From Lachnospiraceae bacterium (GTDB lineage Bacteria > Bacillota > Clostridia > Lachnospirales > Lachnospiraceae), in the NCBI GenBank assembly GCA_910575005.1, contig CAJTCL010000001.1, positions 124,001 through 188,000 of the forward strand: a stretch of 64,000 nt of DNA, in the 5' to 3' direction. How positions within the stretch are numbered: the first letter of the stretch is position 1; every line of letters begins with the position of its first letter. Both the position numbers and the translations under genes were made by a program. Under the pieces are notes generated by a model. That model was given only the letters and a program-made list of their open reading frames with translations, made no database searches and was not told the origin of the DNA. Positions 17,667-26,362 of this stretch are shown piece by piece.

Positions 17667-17760
17667 ACTGATTTTTTCCAATTTTCCAAATGACGGAAAC
17701 TTGGAAAAAATGCTTGTAGGGGGAAGTTTCCCCCTAGCCCCCTCTGCGCTCAAAAATCCA
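17667..17760 (+). other. Candidate oriT of the nested element
   Basis: Two hairpins lie just upstream of mobC: TTTTTTCCAA ... TTGGAAAAAA (17671-17710) and GGGGGAAGTTTCCCCC (17719-17734), the latter followed by TAGCCCCCTCTGCGCTC. A GC-rich hairpin followed by that tail is the usual form of the transfer origins next to mobC in such elements. The nick position is not determined. Assignment rests on layout and recognition of the motif. Confidence 0.68.
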
Positions 17761-17881
17761 TGAAATGCCCTGCTGGAATTTCTCATTTTTTCACTCATTT
17801 TTCTGCACAAATATCCCCCATAACGGGATAGAAGATTGTGTAAAATACTTTCATCAATCCATTACAGAAAGGACACTAAAA

Positions 17882-18223
17882 ATGGCAAACAGAGAACGCA
17901 AAAACGAGTTAAAAATCTATCTGAGTGACGATGAGCAGTATATCCTTGAGCAGAAGGTAAAAGCCTCCGGCATGAAAAGCAAATCCGCTTTCCTGCGCCG
18001 CCAGATTTTGTATGGTTTTGTTTATGACATTGACTATTCCGAACTTCGGGAATACAATGCCGCACTCGGAAAAATCGGCGGCAATCTGAACCAGATAGCA
18101 AAGCGCATGAACGCTACAGGAAACGTCTATGCCGCTGATGTAAAAGAGGTAAAGGAACTGATGAAAAAAGTGTGGGATACACAAAAAGCCATGCTCTCAA
18201 AACAGCCATACATGAAACAGTAA
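17882..18223 (+). CDS. mobC: MobC-type relaxosome accessory protein
   Basis: A 113-residue protein with an N-terminal ribbon-helix-helix (KNELKIYLSDDEQYILEQK), then SAFLRRQIL and the MobC signature IGGNLNQIAKRMN near residue 75. MobC proteins bind oriT and help the relaxase nick. The start is the ATG at 17882 with GAAAGGA upstream; the open frame extends further left without a ribosome site. Normally a relaxase gene follows at once. Here none does: the next 425 bases hold no gene and then the oppositely oriented phosphate operon ends. Confidence 0.9.
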   Translation: MANRERKNELKIYLSDDEQYILEQKVKASGMKSKSAFLRRQILYGFVYDIDYSELREYNAALGKIGGNLNQIAKRMNATGNVYAADVKEVKELMKKVWDTQKAMLSKQPYMKQ

Positions 18224-18648
18224 ACCGTATCAAAATTTCTGCCACAAAACGGAACAGCAGCAGTCAAAGCGAAACTGCAATAACATCTAAAATCAGACAA
18301 ATTTCACACCAACAAAAAAGGTGTACCGCAGGTAAGTTTCAACCTTCCTTGCAGTACACCTTGATGTGTATAACCATTCCGTATTTTTCGTTTTTTGCAT
18401 ATATACAGTTTTTGTTTTTTTCTAAACATGACCTGTCCCTCTCTGCCATCTTTTACAAAAAAAGAGAACAGCGTTTTATACTCAAATAAAACCACTATTC
18501 CCTAATTTATGAATTACATATTTATGTCATAAAGATTGCATTATCAACCACCATTAGCGTTTGTATTGAATATATAAAACTAATCTTATGACTTCTTTGT
18601 AAAATCTAAAAGCTATGTTTTGTATAATTTATGTAAAATTTGAATTTT
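18224..18648. other. Non-coding stretch where a relaxase would be expected
   Basis: Nothing resembling a relaxase N-terminus can be read in any frame after the mobC stop. The stretch is A/T-rich and contains only the terminator at 18318-18362. It looks like the junction where the pst cargo replaced or displaced the relaxase gene (inference). Confidence 0.6.
18318..18362 (-). terminator. Terminator of the phosphate operon
   Basis: On the minus strand AAGGTGTACTGCA and TGCGGTACACCTT pair around a 19-base loop and are followed by a short T-run. It lies some 290 bases past the phoR stop. Confidence 0.72.
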
Positions 18649-20328
18649 TTAGGAAATCTGCATCACATCATTTTTATCCTCTTGCAAAAAAATCTGTATG
18701 ATTGTTCCTTCTCCAGTGCTGCTCTGTAAGTCAATCTGACCATTCAAATACTGTACGGCGTGTTTTACAATAGAAAGTCCCAGCCCCGTTCCACCCGACT
18801 CTTTAGAACGGCTCTTATCCACTCTGTAAAACCTCTCAAATATCCTTGCCTGATGTTCCGCCGGAATGCCAATTCCTGAATCCTTTACAGAGATCACAGC
18901 CTGATTTTCCTCCCTGCTTACAGAAACCTCCACCATACCGCCATCTTTATTATATTTGACAGCATTATCGCAAAGATTAAATATAATTTCCGTCAATAAC
19001 CGCCGGACACTTTTTATCCTGACTGTTTCCCCTGTCACAGCAATTTCAATATCCTTTATCGCTGCTATATCCGCCAGCCCCGCAGCCACATCCGTTGCAA
19101 CCTCATATAAGTCAACATTTTCAAAAGGCATATCGCACCCCTCGTCTAATTGGGATAAACGGATAATATCATCAATCAATGTTACAAGCCGCCCTGCCTC
19201 TGTGCGGATATGCCCTACAAAACGTGCCATATCCTCCGGTTTTACAAGACCATTCTCCATTAACTCCGCACTTCCCATGATTGATTGCAGCGGCGTTTTC
19301 AGTTCATGTGATACATTGGCAGTAAACTCCCGCCTGTTCCTTTCTGCGAAAGCTTCTTCTGTTATATCAAAGGCAAGGACAACCGCCCCGATTACAGTAC
19401 CATTAGATTCAATGCGGTTGACATGGAGCTGATACTCTTTTCCCTCACGTTCTATGCGGATTTCGCTGTGTCCGTTTGAAAATGCGTCCTGTATAGCATG
19501 GCTCACATCATGGTTCCGCTCCACTGTCAGAAAATCTTTACCTATGCAGGATTTTTTTGTATGGAACAGTTTCAATGCTGCGGGATTGATGTTCAGAATG
19601 ATGTTTTTTTCATTTAAAAGCACAAGTCCTTCCGTCATGCCCTGCGTAATCTGTGTAAACTCATCATTCTTTCTCTGAAGTTCCGACAACTGTACATCTA
19701 TCTGCCTATGCTGTTTATTGATACGGTTTAACAAGGGCGCTAATTCTTCATAGGTATCATTTTCCAGCGGCTTTTCCAAATCAAGGCTGTTTAATGGCTC
19801 CATGATATGTTTGGAAATCCGGCTTGCCAACACTCCCGACAACACAAGGGCCACGGCAAGCACAATTAAAATCGGCTGTATCATTCCCAATACAAGCAAC
19901 CAAACAGTAGCACTGCTAACCGAAATTCTAAGGACAGAACCATCGTTAAGCCTTCTGGCACAGTAAAGCGTTTTTTCCAGGAGTGTCGTGGAATAGCGCA
20001 GGCTTTTTCCTTCGCTGTTCTGTAATGCCTGCCTGATTTCCTCCCTGTCCGCATGGTTTTCCATACTTTCCTCGTCGGACTTTGTATCATATATCACATC
20101 GCCGTTCCCGGCAACCCATGTCAGACGGTACTGATTTGATTGTAATTCCTCAAGATATTCCTGCCCGTTCTTCTCAACGGCTGCGGCTGCCAAAGACAAC
20201 TCATCTTCTAACTGTTTCCCCTGAACATCACTGAAATAACGGTAAAGACACCCCATGATGATAACAAGGCTCGCCATCAGGACAGCCGCCGCCACAATCA
20301 TAATAGACTTAAAAATTTTCTTTGTCAT
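18649..20328 (-). CDS. phoR: PhoR-type sensor histidine kinase
   Basis: A 559-residue membrane kinase. A first membrane segment lies at about residues 9-29, then an extracellular region, a second segment at about 140-165, a HAMP-like linker and a PAS domain (about 225-325). The HisKA domain has ANVSHELKTPLQS (phospho-His near 342). The ATPase domain follows, with NLCDNAVKYN, DSGIGIPAEH and GGTGLGLSIV. The gene overlaps phoB by four bases and ends an operon of pst genes, so it is very probably the phosphate-starvation sensor. In other bacteria PhoR is inhibited by PstSCAB and PhoU when phosphate is plentiful. Confidence 0.92.
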   Translation of the reverse strand: MTKKIFKSIMIVAAAVLMASLVIIMGCLYRYFSDVQGKQLEDELSLAAAAVEKNGQEYLEELQSNQYRLTWVAGNGDVIYDTKSDEESMENHADREEIRQALQNSEGKSLRYSTTLLEKTLYCARRLNDGSVLRISVSSATVWLLVLGMIQPILIVLAVALVLSGVLASRISKHIMEPLNSLDLEKPLENDTYEELAPLLNRINKQHRQIDVQLSELQRKNDEFTQITQGMTEGLVLLNEKNIILNINPAALKLFHTKKSCIGKDFLTVERNHDVSHAIQDAFSNGHSEIRIEREGKEYQLHVNRIESNGTVIGAVVLAFDITEEAFAERNRREFTANVSHELKTPLQSIMGSAELMENGLVKPEDMARFVGHIRTEAGRLVTLIDDIIRLSQLDEGCDMPFENVDLYEVATDVAAGLADIAAIKDIEIAVTGETVRIKSVRRLLTEIIFNLCDNAVKYNKDGGMVEVSVSREENQAVISVKDSGIGIPAEHQARIFERFYRVDKSRSKESGGTGLGLSIVKHAVQYLNGQIDLQSSTGEGTIIQIFLQEDKNDVMQIS

Positions 20329-21002
20329 GCCTGCACCTCTAATCTATATCCAACGCCACGCACTGTTTCAATCATTTTCCCATAATCCCCCAGCTTCACA
20401 CGCAATGTACGGATATGCATATCAACCGTCCTTGTTTCACTGATATAATCCGCACCCCATACATCATTAAAAAGCTGGTCACGGGTAAATGCAATTCCCG
20501 GATGAGAGAGGAACAGACGGAGAAGTTCAAACTCTTTTAAAGTAAGCTGTATCCTTTCTCTGTCAACGGTAACAGTATGCTCGTCTAAATTGACAACAAG
20601 GCCGCCTGCCTTCAAAAGATGTTCCACTTCTGTGGGATTGCATCGGCGAAGTACAGCTTTCACACGGGAAACCATTTCCATCATTCCAAAAGGCTTTACA
20701 AGATAATCGTCCGCACCTAAATCAAGGCTCTGAATTTTATCGTACTCCATGCCCTTAGCCGTTGCCATGATAACGGGAATCCTGCAAGTGTCGGGACTGT
20801 CTTTCAGAAATTTCAACAATTCCACGCCGTCCTCTCCGGGCAGCATAATATCAAGGATAATCAAATCCGGCTTATCCGTGGCCAGCGCATCACGAAAAGC
20901 CGCCGCATCCGAAAAGCCTGTTGCTTCAAAATCTGTAGAATTAAGCGTGTATACCTCAATATCCCTGATACTTTCATCGTCCTCTACGCACCATATTTTC
21001 AT
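20325..21002 (-). CDS. phoB: PhoB-type response regulator
   Basis: A 225-residue OmpR/PhoB-family regulator. The receiver domain starts KIWCVEDDESIRD (acidic pocket) with the phospho-acceptor Asp in LIILDIMLPGEDG and the Lys in DDYLVKPFG. The C-terminal winged helix has LTLKEFELLRLFLSHPG and RTVDMHIRTLRVKLGDYG. The start is the Met at 21002, overlapping the phoU stop; the open frame extends 16 codons further upstream inside phoU. Predicted target: Pho-box-like repeats upstream of pstS. Confidence 0.93.
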   Translation of the reverse strand: MKIWCVEDDESIRDIEVYTLNSTDFEATGFSDAAAFRDALATDKPDLIILDIMLPGEDGVELLKFLKDSPDTCRIPVIMATAKGMEYDKIQSLDLGADDYLVKPFGMMEMVSRVKAVLRRCNPTEVEHLLKAGGLVVNLDEHTVTVDRERIQLTLKEFELLRLFLSHPGIAFTRDQLFNDVWGADYISETRTVDMHIRTLRVKLGDYGKMIETVRGVGYRLEVQA

Positions 21003-21652
21003 AAATTTTCTGCTCCTTTGTGTTTTCCTGTTACAGAAAAAGCCACCCACTCTGCAATATTTACCGCATGATCCCCAATACGTTCAAAGTATTTGGCAAT
21101 CATCAGTAAATCTAATGCGTATCCTCCATTTGTCGGCTTTTCTGCTATCAGTTCAATCAATGATGATTTGACCTGCAGGAATAAATCGTCAACCACATCG
21201 TCACGGTCAATCGCCGCATCAGCCAGCGCAACATCCTGCTTTACAAAGGCATCAATGCTTTCTGTGACCATTTGGCTCACCGCATCAGCCATAAAACGGA
21301 TATGTTCACATTCCCCGCCTGTCCGCCCGTCAAGAAATGTAATAATTTCTGCAATGTCCGCCGCCTGCGTTCCAATACGCTCCATATCGGTAATCATTTT
21401 AAGGGCTGCGGAAATCTGCCGCAAATCCCCTGCCACCGGCTGTTGCTGTAACAACAGTTTCAGGCACAGCGTTTCTATTGTGCGCTCCATATGGTTAATT
21501 TCCCCGTCAAGGGATATAACCTTATCTGTCAGCTTCACATCGCCCGCAGAGAGCGCCCTTGAAGCAATTGCAATCGCTTCCTCACACATTGCCCCCATCC
21601 TCGTAAGCTCATTATTAAGCGTAGCAAGCTGTTCATCAAAACGACTTCTCAT
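20999..21652 (-). CDS. phoU: PhoU phosphate regulator
   Basis: A 217-residue all-helical protein made of two PhoU repeats, with FDEQLATLNNELTRMG at the start, ISAALKMITDMERIGTQAADIAE at the first metal-site helix (read in parts as ITDMERIGTQA), and KYFERIGDHAVNIAEW at the second. PhoU dampens PhoR signalling and Pst transport when phosphate is sufficient. Its start overlaps the pstB stop by one base. Confidence 0.95.
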   Translation of the reverse strand: MRSRFDEQLATLNNELTRMGAMCEEAIAIASRALSAGDVKLTDKVISLDGEINHMERTIETLCLKLLLQQQPVAGDLRQISAALKMITDMERIGTQAADIAEIITFLDGRTGGECEHIRFMADAVSQMVTESIDAFVKQDVALADAAIDRDDVVDDLFLQVKSSLIELIAEKPTNGGYALDLLMIAKYFERIGDHAVNIAEWVAFSVTGKHKGAENL

Positions 21653-22407
21653 TATCCAAACCTCCCCGTAATATAATCCTCTGTCCGCTTGTCTTTTGGC
21701 TGCTCAAACATCTTTTCCGTATTTCCATATTCAATTAAACTACCGAGGAGAAAGAATGCAGTATTATCGGAAATCCGTACAGCCTGCTGCATATTGTGCG
21801 TAACGATGATAATAGTATACTTATCTTTCAGTTCCATTGCAAGTTCCTCAATTTTAGATGTGGAAATCGGATCAAGGGCGCTTGTGGGCTCATCCATCAG
21901 AAGCACATCCGGTTCAACCGCTAATGCACGGGCAATGCAGAGCCGCTGCTGCTGACCTCCCGACAATCCTAATGCCGATTTTTTCAGCCTGTCCTTTACT
22001 TCCTCCCAGATTGCAGCTCCACGCAGGGAGTGTTCTACGATATCGTCCAGTTTTGCTTTATTTTTTATGCCATGTGTCCTTGGTCCATAAGCAATATTAT
22101 CATAAATACTCATCGGAAACGGATTAGGCTTTTGAAAGACCATGCCAATGCTGCGGCGAAGCTCATTGACATCAATATCTGCATCAAAAATATTATAATT
22201 CCTATAACACACTTCTCCCGTAATCCTTACACCAGTAATAAGGTCATTCATTCGATTTAAAGATTTAAGAAAAGTAGATTTTCCACACCCGGAGGGACCA
22301 ATCAGAGCTGTAATGCTCCGTTCCTCAATTTCAATATTTATATCTTTCAAAGCCTGCGCACTGCCATACCAAAGACACAGGTCTTTCACTGTCATAACAT
22401 TACTCAT
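21652..22407 (-). CDS. pstB: Phosphate ABC transporter ATPase PstB
   Basis: A 251-residue ABC ATPase of normal length for PstB. It has Walker [10 protein letters not shown], the Q-loop in [17 protein letters not shown], which is diagnostic of PstB, the signature [16 protein letters not shown], Walker [14 protein letters not shown] and the H-loop VTHNMQQA. It hydrolyses ATP to drive phosphate uptake through PstC and PstA. Starts and stops overlap with pstA and phoU. Confidence 0.97.
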   Translation of the reverse strand: MSNVMTVKDLCLWYGSAQALKDINIEIEERSITALIGPSGCGKSTFLKSLNRMNDLITGVRITGEVCYRNYNIFDADIDVNELRRSIGMVFQKPNPFPMSIYDNIAYGPRTHGIKNKAKLDDIVEHSLRGAAIWEEVKDRLKKSALGLSGGQQQRLCIARALAVEPDVLLMDEPTSALDPISTSKIEELAMELKDKYTIIIVTHNMQQAVRISDNTAFFLLGSLIEYGNTEKMFEQPKDKRTEDYITGRFG

Positions 22408-23273
22408 ACAATTCTCCTTCTTTGGAAATATCTGCCCACCAATGCCGCCGACAAATTGATGAACATGGTCAAAGTCATCAGGATAGCGGCAATAGCAAAA
22501 GCAATTCCAAATTCTCCGTTTTCCTTTGCATAGACATATAATGCAACTGTCAGTGTTGCCCCTGCACTGCCAAGCCCCTCAAAGATTCCATTCAGAGCGT
22601 GGGCAAAACCAGCCGTAAAAAGAAGTGCCGCCGATTCCCCAAGAATACGCCCGACAGACAGGATACAGCCCGTTATGACACCTTCAATACAGCCGGGAAG
22701 TACAACGGTATAAATCACACGCCATTTTCCAGCCCCAAGTCCGAAAGCACCTTCACGGTAACTTTGCGGCACCGTTTTCAGGCTCTCCTGAGTGGTACGC
22801 ATGACCGTGGGCAGATTCATGATTACCAGTGTAAATGCCCCTGCTAAGAGGGAAGTTTTCATACCAAAAAACTGACAGAAAAACAGCATCCCCACAAGAC
22901 CATAAATAATAGACGGAATCCCCGATAATGTTTCAGCAGTGTATTCAATCATTTCTACCAGCTTTTTATTTTTGGCATATTCCGTCAGATAAATTGCAGC
23001 ACCTACCCCAAGAGGAAGAACCAATACCAAAGTTGCCAGCACAATATAGACCGTATTGAGAATATCCGGCAGAATCCCTATGCGGTTCGACAGATAACTC
23101 GGTTTTGTAGTAAGCAGTTCCCATGATACATACGGCAGTCCTTTCCACAATACATAGCTGATTAAAAATAATACCAATGCACAGGTAACGCTCACGGAAA
23201 TTCCCATCAGCACACGCATGACGGTAATGTATGCTTTCCTTTTAGTTGAAATAGATTGTTTTTGCATTTTCAT
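22404..23273 (-). CDS. pstA: Phosphate ABC transporter permease PstA
   Basis: A 289-residue permease with six hydrophobic segments, the PstA-like stretches [17 protein letters not shown] and [16 protein letters not shown], and the EAA-like loop [15 protein letters not shown]. It pairs with PstC to form the membrane channel for phosphate. Its four-base overlap with pstB and direct contact with pstC show one operon. Confidence 0.95.
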   Translation of the reverse strand: MKMQKQSISTKRKAYITVMRVLMGISVSVTCALVLFLISYVLWKGLPYVSWELLTTKPSYLSNRIGILPDILNTVYIVLATLVLVLPLGVGAAIYLTEYAKNKKLVEMIEYTAETLSGIPSIIYGLVGMLFFCQFFGMKTSLLAGAFTLVIMNLPTVMRTTQESLKTVPQSYREGAFGLGAGKWRVIYTVVLPGCIEGVITGCILSVGRILGESAALLFTAGFAHALNGIFEGLGSAGATLTVALYVYAKENGEFGIAFAIAAILMTLTMFINLSAALVGRYFQRRRIV

Positions 23274-24146
23274 TTACTCCTTACTATGTTTCAAAAAGAA
23301 ATTCAACACGGCATTTATCAGCATGATAAAGAGGAACAGCACCAACGCAATGGAAAACAATGCCTGTTTTTGTAAACTCCCGTCAGCCGCATAGGACATT
23401 TCACTTGCCACGGCGGTTGTAAGGAAACGTACACTTTGAAACATCCCAGGCATATTAGGTGCGTTCCCTGCCACCATCATAATAGCCATTGCCTCTCCGA
23501 TAGCCCTGCCAACTCCTAACACGACAGCCGCTGCGATACCGCTTTTTGCTGCCGGAACAGATACACGGAAATATGTTTCAACCGGCGTTGCTCCAAGTGC
23601 AAGGGAAGCATCCTCATATTCCTTTGGAACTGCTTCTAACGCCGTAAGCGATACTTTGATAATTGATGGTAAAATCATAATGGCAAGCACTATAATGGCA
23701 GCAAACAGACTTGCCCCGTCCGGAATATGAAAGAGGGTCCGTATCCCCGGAACAAGCACCATCATTCCTACAAGTCCATAAACCACTGACGGAATGCCCG
23801 CCAGCAGACTGACCGCCGTTTCTATAACAGTTTTTACTTTTGGCGGCGCAATTTTAGAGAGGTAAACTGCTGTCAGAAAGCCAACCGGCACTCCGATTAC
23901 AATTGCACCAGCCGTACCGTAAATACTTGTGAGGATAAAAGGCAAAATGCCATATTGCGGCTGTGCTGCCGTAGAAGCCCACTTTTTCCCAAAAAGGAAT
24001 TTCAAAACACCTATTTTACGGATAGCAGGAATACCGGATATGACAAGATAAATTGTAATTAAAAGCACACAGCCAACCGTAATCAGACCAAGTATCAGGA
24101 AAATGCCATGTATGGCATTCTCCATAAGCCGTTTTCTGTTTTTCAT
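23274..24146 (-). CDS. pstC: Phosphate ABC transporter permease PstC
   Basis: A 290-residue permease with six hydrophobic segments. Typical PstC stretches are FLFGKKWASTAAQPQYGILP (read in parts), AGIPSVVYGLVGM, and the EAA loop EYEDASLALGATPVET, followed by GVGRAIGEAMAIMMVAGN. It forms the phosphate channel with PstA. It lies 22 bases after pstS. Confidence 0.95.
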   Translation of the reverse strand: MKNRKRLMENAIHGIFLILGLITVGCVLLITIYLVISGIPAIRKIGVLKFLFGKKWASTAAQPQYGILPFILTSIYGTAGAIVIGVPVGFLTAVYLSKIAPPKVKTVIETAVSLLAGIPSVVYGLVGMMVLVPGIRTLFHIPDGASLFAAIIVLAIMILPSIIKVSLTALEAVPKEYEDASLALGATPVETYFRVSVPAAKSGIAAAVVLGVGRAIGEAMAIMMVAGNAPNMPGMFQSVRFLTTAVASEMSYAADGSLQKQALFSIALVLFLFIMLINAVLNFFLKHSKE

Positions 24147-24168
24147 TTGACTCCACCTTTCAAAGCCT

Positions 24169-24975
24169 TTAGTTTACCGGCACAGCACCCGCAGATGAGA
24201 TAATCTCATTTGCTTCAGATGATGTAATATAGTCAAAGAATTTCTGTGCAGCCTCCGAAAGTTCTACATTGCTCCTTGTAACTAATACAAAAGGGCGCTG
24301 CACTACATAACTTCCATCTTTGACTGTTTCCTCCGTAGGCATAATGCCGCTGACAGAAAGTGCTTTTACAGTTTCCTTTACGGACGCAAGGGAAGCATAA
24401 CCGATTGCCGCAGGATTGCCTGCCACCGTTGTGATCACATCTCCGGTAGATGTAAGTTCCTGACGGTATTTGCAGACATCTTCCGTATCTGTAATGGATT
24501 CAAAGCCATCTCTTGTACCACTTCCCGCTTCACGGCCAATCAGTACAATTTCCAAATCATTACCGCCTATCTCCTTCCAATTCGTTATTTCGCCCCTATA
24601 AATTCTGCCAATCGTTTCAAGGTCAAGGTCATTTACCGGATTATCAGTATTTACAATAACGGCAATGCCATCAAGAGCCAGTATCGTTTCAGTCAACCCC
24701 TGTGCCTTTTCTTCATCCTTTAAGTTACGGCTGGAAAGACCAATATCACAACGTCCCTCTGCAACCGCTGTAACTCCAGAACCGGAGCCGGTAGGATTAT
24801 ATGTAAAGGTTACGCCGGAATTGTTTCCCTCAAAGGCTTCTCCCAAAGCGCCAATGACTTTTTCCATAGAAGTTGAACCGTCCGTAGATACCGATCCACT
24901 GACTGTTTTCCCACATCCTGTCATAGCAGTAAGCATAAGTGATACAATCGCAATAAGTGTGACAAATTTTTTCAT
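24169..24975 (-). CDS. pstS: Phosphate-binding lipoprotein PstS
   Basis: A 268-residue lipoprotein: signal MKKFVTLIAIVSLMLTA followed by lipobox MTGCGK, so the mature protein starts at Cys20. Phosphate-contact motifs are visible: DGSTSMEKV, GSGSGVTAV and IGREAGSGTRDGF. It captures phosphate outside the membrane for PstCAB. First gene of the operon, with AAGGAG seven bases before the ATG. Confidence 0.95.
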   Translation of the reverse strand: MKKFVTLIAIVSLMLTAMTGCGKTVSGSVSTDGSTSMEKVIGALGEAFEGNNSGVTFTYNPTGSGSGVTAVAEGRCDIGLSSRNLKDEEKAQGLTETILALDGIAVIVNTDNPVNDLDLETIGRIYRGEITNWKEIGGNDLEIVLIGREAGSGTRDGFESITDTEDVCKYRQELTSTGDVITTVAGNPAAIGYASLASVKETVKALSVSGIMPTEETVKDGSYVVQRPFVLVTRSNVELSEAAQKFFDYITSSEANEIISSAGAVPVN

Positions 24976-25033
24976 GATACATTTTCTCCTTTTCTATCTG
25001 ATATTTTTTGCTCTGTGATTATTATGATAAGTG

Positions 25034-25079
25034 CTGTCTGTAAAATCAAAAACACAACTTTTGTCAAATATTTGTAAAA
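25034..25079 (-). promoter_or_regulatory. Candidate Pho boxes and promoter of the pst operon
   Basis: On the minus strand TTTTACAAATATTTGACA (25062-25079) contains two TTnACA-type repeats 11 bases apart, and a further TTTTACAGACAG lies at 25034-25045. Direct TTnACA repeats spaced by 11 are how PhoB/PhoP-family sites look in Firmicutes. A TTGACA within it could serve as a -35 box. The site is 60-100 bases before the pstS ATG. Confidence 0.5.
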
Positions 25080-25105
25080 TTTGCAGACTTATCATTAAAG
25101 ACCGC

Positions 25106-25250
25106 ATTATGGAAAAGTGCATAACTGGCTATTCCGTCATGGATAACTGTGTTCACAGCACATGGAAAAGCAAAGTGCAGCTTTCCCACATCCTGTAAAC
25201 ACAGTTACCCACAACTCCATAAAACAGGCAGTTATACACTTTCCCACAAT
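25106..25250. repeat. Long imperfect hairpin of 145 bases
   Basis: Left blocks GGAAAAGTGCATAACTG and GGATAACTGTGTTCACAG match right blocks CTGTAAACACAGTTACCC and CAGTTATACACTTTCCC in inverse order, and the central loop holds a further small hairpin (ATGGAAAAGC / GCTTTCCCACAT). TGGATAACTGTG-type words resemble DnaA-box surroundings. It may be the element's replication origin, a structured RNA or a transcription barrier between tnpV and pstS. The short reading frame across it (25137-25340) is not believed. Confidence 0.6.
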
Positions 25251-25398
25251 GCCTACGCCTGCGGAATCCATCTCATTCGTTCCTCTTTTATAACTTTTAG
25301 ACAATATGTCCAAAAGTGAAAAGCCCTGCATATCATACACAGAGCCATTCTAATCTTTTTCCCTCTATATAGGGCATTGACTTTCCGTAAAACTGATT

Positions 25399-25767
25399 TT
25401 ACAGAGTTATACCCGCCTTTCTTGCAAAGTCGGCTTTTTTCGCAATAATTGACGATTGTTTTTCTTTTGAAAGGCAGTTGAATACTTCCTCATAGATGAT
25501 ATTATCTAACTGCATTTTCTTTGCTGTCAGATACAGTGTTGTATCGAACCATGCCTGCCAAAGAGCATCAAACAATGCTCTGCCGTCCGTGAAAGTTGCA
25601 TCTTCTTCAAAGCCATGCGGCGGCTTGTAATATTTCAGCTCCACAAAGCCGTATCTGCCCGCATCAAGCACCACGATTTTCTCCATCTCGTACAGTTCCG
25701 CAAACGCATCAGTTACTTTTTGGCACTTTGCACGTTCTTCCTCTGTAATATAAACTTGTTTTTCCAT
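25399..25767 (-). CDS. Hypothetical protein of the nested element
   Basis: A 122-residue soluble protein with no family I recognise. It begins EKQVYITEEERAKCQKVTDAF and contains YGFVELKYYKPP; it is acidic and probably helical in the C-terminal half. A GGAGG site eight bases before the ATG and the 20-base gap from tnpV suggest a two-gene unit at this end of the element. It may have a conserved role in Tn4451-like elements. Confidence 0.65.
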   Translation of the reverse strand: MEKQVYITEEERAKCQKVTDAFAELYEMEKIVVLDAGRYGFVELKYYKPPHGFEEDATFTDGRALFDALWQAWFDTTLYLTAKKMQLDNIIYEEVFNCLSKEKQSSIIAKKADFARKAGITL

Positions 25768-25787
25768 ATTACTTTTGCCTCCATGAT

Positions 25788-26162
25788 TTAGATATAAACC
25801 ATCTCATTTTTAACTATTTCCTCTGTCCGATATCGGATACTGTTCATCTTCTGAACCCATTCCCATTGATTTTTTGCTTTTAATTCCTCCGTCACTCCTT
25901 CGACAATCTTCATCTGTTCCATGATAATATCTAACCGTTTCTCTGCCTGCTCATTCAAATCGGCAAGATATGTCCACAATTCACAAGTCAGTAATAATGC
26001 TGTGTAACGTGCTGAATGTTCCTGCTTCAGATAATCCCGATGTAGCCGACCAAAATATCCAATCGGACGGTTTTCTTCCGGCAGTTTCAAATCAGGGATA
26101 TAATAATCCCCTGCCAGTATATAATCAATACCATTTTCCGTTATCCGTTCCTTTAATTCACT
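25788..26162 (-). CDS. tnpV: TnpV-like transposon protein
   Basis: A 124-residue protein matching the TnpV pattern: ILAGDYYIPDLKLPEENRPIG in pieces (GDYYIPDL, RPIGYFGRLHRDYLK), HSARYTALLL, and the end VQKMNSIRYRTEEIVKNE. TnpV accompanies the recombinase in Tn4451-type elements but its function is unknown. The Met at 26162 has AGGAGG six bases upstream, so the longer frame to 26204 is not used. It is the gene nearest the high-coordinate end of the nested element. Confidence 0.82.
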   Translation of the reverse strand, partial: SELKERITENGIDYILAGDYYIPDLKLPEENRPIGYFGRLHRDYLKQEHSARYTALLLTCELWTYLADLNEQAEKRLDIIMEQMKIVEGVTEELKAKNQWEWVQKMNSIRYRTEEIVKNEMVYI

Positions 26163-26360
26163 CATACTTTTCCTCCTGACATACTTTCGTTTTGGTTGAT
26201 TCAACCCATTATTCCCTTATATACTTTTTCAGACGTACAGAATTGTACCAGATAAAAAGAAATAAAAAAGACATGATTAGCTGAATTGTCGGCTGATCGT
26301 GTCCCTGTTCTGTTTATTTTTGTTTTGGGCAGCCAACTCTTCACGAATAAGTATGGCATA

Positions 26361-26362
26361 TC
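26361..26362 (-). other. Attachment-site core (GA), high-coordinate end of the nested element
   Basis: The minus strand reads AACAGGGAAG-GA-TATGCCATAC. The part before GA is virD4; the part after is the element. With the end at 11029-11030 it defines the element precisely. Confidence 0.8.

Larger units (their letters stand above)
11030..26361 (-). mobile_element. Nested Tn4451-like mobilisable element carrying a phosphate uptake operon, inserted in virD4
   Basis: About 15.3 kb splits virD4. It has GA cores at both ends, a large serine recombinase (13031-14677), TnpV-like and TnpW-like proteins, replication proteins, two HTH regulators, a mobC with an adjacent oriT-like site, an AAA/TOPRIM ATPase, and a pstSCAB-phoU-phoBR operon. 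No relaxase is visible. The end points come from exact restoration of the virD4 frame and the shared dinucleotide. Tn4451-like elements move by serine recombinase excision to a circle; mobilisation would need a relaxase in trans. Confidence 0.87.

Noticed and set aside
25137-25340. A 67-residue gene on the minus strand
   Set aside because: It lies entirely in the long inverted repeat, has no credible ribosome site, and the sequence is explained by the hairpin.
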